A stretch of 64,000 bases of DNA, from positions 1 through 64,000 of the forward strand of contig BNBA01000005.1 in the NCBI GenBank assembly GCA_014654535.1. The letters run 5' to 3'. Shown piece by piece: positions 56,747 through 64,000 of the stretch. Made by a program: the position numbers and the translations under genes. The first letter of the stretch is position 1. Every line of letters begins with the position of its first letter. Source of the DNA: Xanthomonas boreopolis (GTDB taxonomy: Bacteria > Pseudomonadota > Gammaproteobacteria > Xanthomonadales > Xanthomonadaceae). The notes under the pieces are model-generated. The model was not told the DNA's origin. It worked only from the letters and a program-made list of their open reading frames with translations, and ran no database searches.

Positions 56747-57327
56747 GCCGCCCGCCCGGCCGCGTCCACGCGCCGCGTCGCCGCGACCTTGGCGATCGCG
56801 CCGTGCAGCGCCAACCCCGCCGCCACGTAGCATGCCGTGGTGCGCACGAACAGCGGCCCCCACTGCCAGGCGCGCGCCAGGTACTCGGCCATGTGCGGTT
56901 CGGCGTAGCGGCCGCCGAGCCAGTAGAAGGCGCCGTTGGACACCAGGAACGACAGCGCCGCCGCGACCACGCCGACCAGCCAGGCCAGCGCCAGCGAACC
57001 CACCCGCTCGCTCAGCCGCGCGGCGAAGGCGCGGCCGGCGTACCAGAGCACGCCGTACGCGACCGGCAGCAGCGCATACGCCGCGGTGACGCAGAAATCG
57101 CTGACGCCGGCCAGCTCGATCGCCGCCCAGTCCACCGCGAACGCCAGCCCCAGCAGCGCCGCGAACTGCCAGTGCCGGCGCAGGTACAGCCCGCCCAGGA
57201 AGAACACCGCCATCGACGCGTCCGGCAGGTGCAGCCAATCGCCCACGTGATTGAAGCGCGTGGCCACCATGGCCACCATCAGCGCGACGAACAGGCCGGT
57301 TTCTGCGGGGCGGGACAGGGATTTCAT
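56743..57327 (-). CDS. membrane protein of the btuB-cobO operon, candidate corrinoid or cobalt transporter
   Basis: A 194-aa membrane protein with about five or six helices; residues 10-65 ([17 protein letters not shown] and [15 protein letters not shown]) and 125-160 ([19 protein letters not shown]) stand out. The early RFNHVG...[12 protein letters not shown] motif resembles a family of short ECF-S-like membrane proteins (DUF6580-like) often found near btuB. Its place between btuB, under a B12 riboswitch, and cobO suggests inner-membrane uptake of a corrinoid, cobalt or a precursor. No energising ATPase is present here. The function is inferred from context. Confidence 0.75.
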   Translation of the reverse strand: MKSLSRPAETGLFVALMVAMVATRFNHVGDWLHLPDASMAVFFLGGLYLRRHWQFAALLGLAFAVDWAAIELAGVSDFCVTAAYALLPVAYGVLWYAGRAFAARLSERVGSLALAWLVGVVAAALSFLVSNGAFYWLGGRYAEPHMAEYLARAWQWGPLFVRTTACYVAAGLALHGAIAKVAATRRVDAAGRAA

Positions 57328-57401
57328 CGGGGCTTTCCTGGAGAAGGGACTGGACTGCCGGGGACGGGCGAACTCGCGGGAGGGACCACGACGCCGCGCC
57401 G

Positions 57402-59279
57402 TCACTGCGCCGGATGGTAGCGCAGGGTCAGTTGGTAGTTGCGGCCGGGCTGCGCGTACCAGGCCGCGGTCTGGTAGTCGCGGTCGAACACGTTGTTCGC
57501 GCTCAACGCCAGGTTCCAGTCGCGGCCGACCGCGTAGCCCACGCGCAGGTCGAGCAGGCCGTAGCCGCCCAGCCGCGTGGCATTGGCCAGTTCGTCGTAG
57601 CGCTCGCCCGAGGCGTACACGCTGCCGCCCACCGAGAACGCGCCGAAACGCCGGTCGGCATCGATCCTGCCGCTCTGGCGCGCGCGCCGCGGCAGCCAGT
57701 TGCCGTGGTTGACGGCGCCGTCGGCCTTGGGGTCCTGCCAGGTCAGGCGGGTCGCCACCGTCCAGCCGGCCAGCGTGGTGTCGTAGCCGGCCTCGACGCC
57801 GCGGATGCGCGCCTTGTCGATGTTGTTGGGCTGGCCGAACGGATGCGCCGCGTCCACCAGCGCGGCGTCGTAGGCGATCATGTCGTCGACGCGGGTCTGG
57901 TAGGCGTTGAGCGTCCAGGTGCCCCAGTCGTGTTCGCCGCGCAGCCCCAGCTCCACGCTGCGCGAAGTCTCCGGCCCCAGGTTCGGATTGCCGTAGCCCG
58001 GGTAGTACAGCTCGTTGTAGGTCGGCGCCTTGAACGCGGTGCCGTAGCTGGCGGTCAGGCGCAGGTGCTCGGCGAAGTTCCAGCCCCACAGCAGGCTGCC
58101 GGTGTTCTTGCCGCCGAACTGGCTGTTGTCGTCGCGGCGCACGCTGGCCTGCAGCGACTGCGTGCCGAAGGTCTGCTGCCATTGCGCGAACGCGCCGCGG
58201 TTGATGCGCTGGTCCTCGTCGTAGCTTTCGTTGCTGGCGATGCGGTCGCGCTGCCAGTCGAAGCCCAGCGTCAGCAGGCCCGGGCCGGCATCGAGGTCGG
58301 CCTGCAGCGAGCCGAGCGCGCGGCGCGTGTCGAACGTGGAGACGTAGCTGCCGTCGTAGTACGCATCGCTCAGGTCCTGGCTGGCGCCGAGGCTGGCGGT
58401 GAGCTTCAACGCCTCGCTCGGCGCGTAGCGGACGCGGCCGCCCACCACCTGCTGGACGCCCTTGGAGAGGTTGCCGCCGTAGATCGTGCCGTCGTATTCG
58501 TTGCGGCTCTCGGCGCGCAGGGCCTGCACGTCCGCATCCCACTGGCGGTTGAAGCGCCAGCCGCCCTTCACGCTCAGCGAATCGTTGCGGTAGCCGTCGC
58601 GGTCCGGATCGTAGGCGCTGTTGGCGGTATCGAGGTAGGCGTTGATGCCGTCGGTCTCGTCGTGCACCGCATTGACCGAGTACCAGCCGCCGCGCTCGCC
58701 GAGGTCGCCCTGGCTGCGCCCGGCCACGCCGGCGCCGTAGCGGCGCGCGTTGTCGCTGCCCGTCGCGACGCTGAAGGTCGGTACGAACGCGCCTTGCGGC
58801 TTGCGCGTGAAGATCTGGATGACGCCGCCGATCGCCTCCGAGCCGTACAGGCTGGAGAACGGCCCGCGCACGATCTCCACGCGCTCGACCTGCTCGACCG
58901 GGATGTCCTGCAGCGACGCGCCGCCGAGGGTGGCCGACCCGATCCGCACGCCGTCGACCAGCACCAGCACGTGGTCGGATTCGCTGCCGCGCAGGAACAG
59001 CGAAGTGCTCTTGCCCGGCCCGCCGTTGTTGACGATCGACACGCCCAGCTCGCCGCGCAGCAGTTCCGGCAGCGAGCGCGCCTGGCGGCGCTCGATCTCG
59101 GCGCGATCGATCACGGCGACCGGGGCCAGGGCCTGGTCCTGGGTCTGTGCGGTACGGCTCGCGGTGACCACGACCTGGTCCAGGTCGGTGGCATCGGCCG
59201 CGAGCGCCGGAGCGGCGGCCAGGGACAGCGCCAGCGCCAGCGCGGCGCGGCGTGGGGAAACGATCGGGGACAACGACAT
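57402..59279 (-). CDS. btuB: TonB-dependent vitamin B12 receptor BtuB
   Basis: A 625-aa outer-membrane receptor for corrinoids. It has a signal peptide ending ALA-A (about residue 28), a TonB box (LDQVVVTASR, about 34-43), a plug (VIDRAEIERRQARSLPELLRGELGVSIVNNGGPGK, SSLYGSEAIGGVIQIFTRK), a 22-strand barrel and a terminal aromatic motif (LTLRYHPAQ). Length and plug motifs fit BtuB, and the cobalamin riboswitch in its leader is strong support. First gene of the cobalamin operon; the start chosen gives the signal peptide, though the frame is open upstream. Confidence 0.94.
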   Translation of the reverse strand: MSLSPIVSPRRAALALALSLAAAPALAADATDLDQVVVTASRTAQTQDQALAPVAVIDRAEIERRQARSLPELLRGELGVSIVNNGGPGKSTSLFLRGSESDHVLVLVDGVRIGSATLGGASLQDIPVEQVERVEIVRGPFSSLYGSEAIGGVIQIFTRKPQGAFVPTFSVATGSDNARRYGAGVAGRSQGDLGERGGWYSVNAVHDETDGINAYLDTANSAYDPDRDGYRNDSLSVKGGWRFNRQWDADVQALRAESRNEYDGTIYGGNLSKGVQQVVGGRVRYAPSEALKLTASLGASQDLSDAYYDGSYVSTFDTRRALGSLQADLDAGPGLLTLGFDWQRDRIASNESYDEDQRINRGAFAQWQQTFGTQSLQASVRRDDNSQFGGKNTGSLLWGWNFAEHLRLTASYGTAFKAPTYNELYYPGYGNPNLGPETSRSVELGLRGEHDWGTWTLNAYQTRVDDMIAYDAALVDAAHPFGQPNNIDKARIRGVEAGYDTTLAGWTVATRLTWQDPKADGAVNHGNWLPRRARQSGRIDADRRFGAFSVGGSVYASGERYDELANATRLGGYGLLDLRVGYAVGRDWNLALSANNVFDRDYQTAAWYAQPGRNYQLTLRYHPAQ

Positions 59280-59355
59280 CGTGGGTGGCTCCTGCAGCCG
59301 CGCCTTCCCGCGCGGACATCTGGGTAAAGCCGGCATGCAGGCAGCAGGAGATGGC

Positions 59356-59376
59356 GCCGGCGTTCGCGCCGGCACC
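59356..59376 (-). other. hairpin between B12 riboswitch and btuB (possible expression platform)
   Basis: On the minus strand GCCGGCG and CGCCGGC pair around a CGAA loop (within GGTGCCGGCGCGAACGCCGGCGCC), between the aptamer and the btuB start. It could be the regulatory stem that hides or frees downstream RNA. No T-run follows, which points to translational rather than transcriptional control. Confidence 0.4.
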
Positions 59377-59394
59377 ATGGCCACGCCCACCGCG

Positions 59395-59578
59395 CGCCGG
59401 GTCGATCCTGGGGCCGGTCTCCGGGCTCGCGAGCGAAGGCTGCGCCTTCCGTCCCGCGCCTTCCCATGCCGGCGGCACAGTGGCGTTGCATGCGGAACGT
59501 GTACTCGCCCACCGTTGCGGGGGCAGCTCCGGAATTGCCGGCATGGACGGCCGACGCACCGGATTCCCGTTTAAACCG
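59395..59578 (-). ncRNA. cobalamin (AdoCbl) riboswitch in the btuB leader
   Basis: Read on the minus strand, the core elements appear in order: GGGAATCCGGTG near the 5' end (59557-59568), GGAGCTGCCCCCGCAACGGT, GCATGCAACGCCACTGTGC, GGGAAGGC, and the B12 box GAGCCCGGAGACCGGCC (about 59411-59428). These match the conserved blocks of the cobalamin aptamer. High cobalamin should reduce expression of btuB and the genes behind it. Ends are approximate. Confidence 0.93.
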
Positions 59579-59706
59579 CCGGCATCCCGGCAGTCACCTC
59601 AGGGCCGCGCATGGTAGCAGGAAGACGGGCGCTCAGCAGGGGCTGAGCTGTGTATAACGCCTTCATTGCAACCTTTGCACATGACACCAAACGACCCGGG
59701 GATCCC

Positions 59707-60174
59707 ATGATCAGGCGCACCGCCTTGCTCGCCGTCATTGCCACCGCACCCGCCTGCCTTGCAACCGAGATGGATGGCAACCCGGCCTTCCAATGCGGCG
59801 GAGAAACATTGGCGCAGGATTGGCGAGTCGCCGCGCGCGACATCGAAGACAAGGAGAGCGCCCGGAAGCTGGTCGACGCCATTTTCTGCGCCCCGGAATC
59901 CACCGCTTCGAGCGCTTTCCTCAGATCGCACCTGGATGCAAGCGTCTTGATTTCCACTTCTTCGACAGGAGACCGGGAAGAACACGCCGCTGTTCCTCGC
60001 GAGAAGATCGGTCGCTTGCCGATGTTCAATGCTGCCAAGGATCGGCAGTTCCACGTCCGGGCGGACAGCTCGAAGCTGATACTGGAAACAAGCAACGAAG
60101 CTTGCCTCGACACGGTCACTCTCGTGTACGACAAAACCTGGCTGGTGACCGGGTATGAGAGCGCATGCGATTGA
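59707..60174 (+). CDS. hypothetical secreted protein
   Basis: A 155-aa protein I do not recognise. It has a signal peptide (MIRRTALLAVIATAPACLA), with a possible but imperfect lipobox, and a mature part of about 135 residues with two or three cysteines (FQCGG, IFCAPE, EACLD) and mixed alpha/beta character. The start is chosen for the signal peptide and the preceding ATCCC leader; an ATG 19 codons upstream overlaps the riboswitch side of the gap. Its base composition is lower in GC than its neighbours, so it may be a recent arrival. Confidence 0.6.
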   Translation: MIRRTALLAVIATAPACLATEMDGNPAFQCGGETLAQDWRVAARDIEDKESARKLVDAIFCAPESTASSAFLRSHLDASVLISTSSTGDREEHAAVPREKIGRLPMFNAAKDRQFHVRADSSKLILETSNEACLDTVTLVYDKTWLVTGYESACD

Positions 60175-60222
60175 TCCATGGCTTTCGCCCAGCGTCAGCA
60201 CCTGTGGGCGCCCGGTCCTGCG

Positions 60223-61125
60223 TCAACGCGTCGCCTGCGACGCGGCTGCCGGCGCTGGCCTGCGCCATGGCCAGCCCAGCGTCATGCCGGCCGCCGCCAA
60301 CAGCACCATCACGGCACCGGCGATCTGCACCGGCTGCAACGCATGGCCGAACGCGAGCCTGTCCACGGCGATCGCGATGATCGGATAGATGAAGGACAAC
60401 GCGCCGGTCACGGGCGTCGGCAGCTTCTGGATCGCGCCATACAGCAGGATGTACATCAACCCGGTATGCACCACGCCCATCGTCGCCAGCGTCGTCCAGG
60501 CGGCGGCCGCACCCGTCGCTTCCGGCAAGCTCGCCAACGGCCACAGCGCGGCCACCCCGACCGACACCTGGACCAGGGCGATCAGGTGCGGCGGTACGCC
60601 CTTGAGCCGCTTCGCGAACAGCGCCGCCAGCGCGTAGCAGAAGGCCGCGCCGAGCGCGAGCAACACGCCCACCAGGTAATGCGTGCCGCTGCCCTGCCCC
60701 GGCCGCGCCTGGACGATCAACAGCACGCCCCCGAACGCCAGCGCCAGCCACCCCAGCTTGCGCAGCGTCGGCCGCTCGCCCAGGAACAGGGCGCCGAGCC
60801 CGACCAGCATGAAGGGCTGCGTGTTGTAGACCGCGGTGGCGATCGAGATGGAAGCGCCGGAATACGCCGCGAACAGCAGCAGCCAGTTCGCCACCAGCGC
60901 GATGCCGCCCAGCACCGCCACCCCGGCCTGCCGCGGCGTGATCGTTCCGGGCCGGAAATAGCCGCGCGCCAGGCACACGGGCACCAGCGTGAGCGCCCCG
61001 AACAGGCAGCGCCAGAACACGACGCTGGCCACCGGCTGCCCGGACACCACCACCAGCCAGCCGATGGTCCCGGAGATCGCCATCGCCGCGACCATTTCCA
61101 GCACACCCCGGGTACGTTCCGTCAT
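60223..61125 (-). CDS. DMT superfamily (EamA) transporter
   Basis: A 300-aa inner-membrane protein with ten predicted helices in two EamA halves (about residues 5-140 and 150-285). Typical segments are VVFWRCLFGALTLVPV, AVYNTQPFMLVGLGALFLGERPTLRKLGWLALAFGGV and GALSFIYPIIAIAVDRLAFG. Probably exports an amino acid or related compound. It is divergent from an Lrp/AsnC gene across 122 nt that contains two strong palindromes, so it is the likely target of that regulator. Confidence 0.87.
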   Translation of the reverse strand: MTERTRGVLEMVAAMAISGTIGWLVVVSGQPVASVVFWRCLFGALTLVPVCLARGYFRPGTITPRQAGVAVLGGIALVANWLLLFAAYSGASISIATAVYNTQPFMLVGLGALFLGERPTLRKLGWLALAFGGVLLIVQARPGQGSGTHYLVGVLLALGAAFCYALAALFAKRLKGVPPHLIALVQVSVGVAALWPLASLPEATGAAAAWTTLATMGVVHTGLMYILLYGAIQKLPTPVTGALSFIYPIIAIAVDRLAFGHALQPVQIAGAVMVLLAAAGMTLGWPWRRPAPAAASQATR

Positions 61126-61177
61126 TGCAACGCCCTCTTCAATCGTGGGCTTGCAATCTACAGACGGCCAGGCGATC

Positions 61178-61195
61178 TTTCCTTTCGAAAGAAAG
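61178..61195. promoter_or_regulatory. palindromic operator 1 between DMT and Lrp genes
   Basis: CTTTCGAAAG (61182-61191) is a perfect palindrome, extended by TTTC on the left and a matching GAAAG-like arm on the right (TTTCCTTTCGAAAGAAAG). It lies next to the DMT start, in a patch poorer in GC than the genes. Confidence 0.6.
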
Positions 61196-61213
61196 GCGAA
61201 CCCACAAGAAAAT

Positions 61214-61231
61214 CTTTCCTTGAAAGGAAAG
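61214..61231. promoter_or_regulatory. palindromic operator 2 between DMT and Lrp genes
   Basis: CTTTCCTT and AAGGAAAG are exact inverted arms around a GA centre, 17 nt from the Lrp gene start. It shares the TTTCCTT...AAGGAAA core with operator 1, with centres about 36 nt apart (roughly 3.4 turns), which suits an Lrp-type octamer. Confidence 0.6.
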
Positions 61232-61247
61232 ACCCAGGATATTTCTC

Positions 61248-61685
61248 ATGTCGCTCGACGAAACCGATCGCCGCATCCTGGCCTTGCTGCAACAGGACGC
61301 CCGGATGCCCACCAAGGCCCTGGCCGAACGGGTCGGCCTGTCCGCCCCAGGCACCGCCGACCGGCTGCGCCGCCTGGAAGACCGCGGCGTGATCCAGGGC
61401 TTCACCGTGCAGGCCGAACCGCGCGCCCTGGGCTATCCGATGCAGGCCATCGTCCGCATCCGGCCCATGCCCGGAAAACTCAAGGCCGTGCAGGCGCTGA
61501 TCGAAGCCATCCCGGAGTTCGCCGAATGCGACAAGGTCACCGGCGAAGATTGTTTCATCGGCCGTCTCTACCTGCGCTCCATCGAGCACCTGGACTTCAT
61601 CCTCGATCGCATCGCCGAAATGGCCGAAACCAGTACCTCGATCGTGAAGTCGCAGCCCGTCAAGCGCCGGCTGCCGCCGTTCTAG
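61248..61685 (+). CDS. Lrp/AsnC family transcriptional regulator
   Basis: A 145-aa regulator with an N-terminal helix-turn-helix (about residues 4-60; LDETDRRILALLQQDARMPTKALAERVGLS, then PGTADRLRRLEDRGVIQGF) and a C-terminal RAM effector domain (about 65-140; IPEFAECDKVTGEDCFIGRLYLRSIEHLD). It is divergent from the DMT exporter, and the two palindromes between them are probably its operators, also for its own control. Confidence 0.92.
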   Translation: MSLDETDRRILALLQQDARMPTKALAERVGLSAPGTADRLRRLEDRGVIQGFTVQAEPRALGYPMQAIVRIRPMPGKLKAVQALIEAIPEFAECDKVTGEDCFIGRLYLRSIEHLDFILDRIAEMAETSTSIVKSQPVKRRLPPF

Positions 61686-61737
61686 CGCCCCCATGGGCCA
61701 GCCAGGGCGGGACCGGAGTCCCGCCCCGGTGCCGGGC

Positions 61738-64000
<2,263 letters not shown>

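Noticed and set aside
57328-59559. Long minus-strand frame running from the riboswitch through btuB into the small membrane protein
   Set aside because: It is a shadow of btuB in another phase; only the last 194 codons from 57327 encode a plausible membrane protein.

Overview
The window is GC-rich chromosomal DNA from a gammaproteobacterium, most likely a member of the Xanthomonadaceae (Xanthomonas/Lysobacter/Luteimonas/Stenotrophomonas relatives). This is inferred from the gene families and their order: yebC-ruvC-ruvA-kup-ruvB running straight into ybgC-tolQRAB-pal-cpoB-queE, an L2-like class A beta-lactamase next to a LysR regulator, large TonB-dependent receptors, a compact cobalamin salvage operon behind a btuB riboswitch, and many REP-like palindromes between genes. 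I saw no phage, integrase, insertion sequence, CRISPR array, rRNA or tRNA.

Layout. 1-505: 3' end of an ABC ATPase gene and an AT-richer junction. 505-12564 (minus strand): one long housekeeping block for DNA repair (yebC, ruvC, ruvA, ruvB), potassium uptake (kup), envelope integrity (ybgC, tolQ, tolR, tolA, a second short TolA-like gene, tolB, pal, cpoB) and queuosine synthesis (queE). 12603-21681: a small lipase-like hydrolase, an RND efflux pump with its adaptor and a divergent AraC regulator, a LysR/DMT-exporter pair, and a GNAT enzyme. 21685-25037: an acidic small protein, aspS, a secreted DUF3011 repeat protein and an FmdB zinc ribbon. 25070-29986: a CPA2 antiporter, an ArgO/ArgP-type exporter and regulator, and a beta-lactamase/AmpR-type pair. 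29992-33100: a MipA-like outer-membrane protein, a two-component system and a translationally coupled 71-aa protein. 33179-35125: an ABC-F ATPase.

35397-43844: two paralogous TonB-dependent receptors flank a cassette of LysR regulator, nitronate monooxygenase-like flavoprotein, tautomerase-like protein and alpha/beta-hydrolase. 44353-49153: a YbaL-type antiporter, an AraC/GyrI-domain protein, and an Fsr-like MFS exporter with a divergent AraC regulator. 49320-59580 (minus strand): the cobalamin salvage and nucleotide-loop operon, a B12 riboswitch followed by btuB, a small membrane protein, cobO, cbiB, a cobD-cobQ fused frame, cobU, cobT, cobC and cobS, with a psiF-like gene on the opposite strand inside it. 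No corrin-ring genes are present, so the cell probably imports corrinoids and remodels them. 59707-64000: an orphan secreted protein, a DMT exporter with a divergent Lrp/AsnC regulator and two clear palindromic operators, and most of clpB.

The most unusual theme is that dispersed intergenic repeats have entered reading frames. One palindromic element sits in frame inside the ABC-F gene, another forms the linker of the CobD-CobQ frame, and CCCGGGTCC-type repeats reach the ends of ybgC, ruvB and cobT. The second notable item is the extra secreted TolA domain III gene between tolA and tolB.
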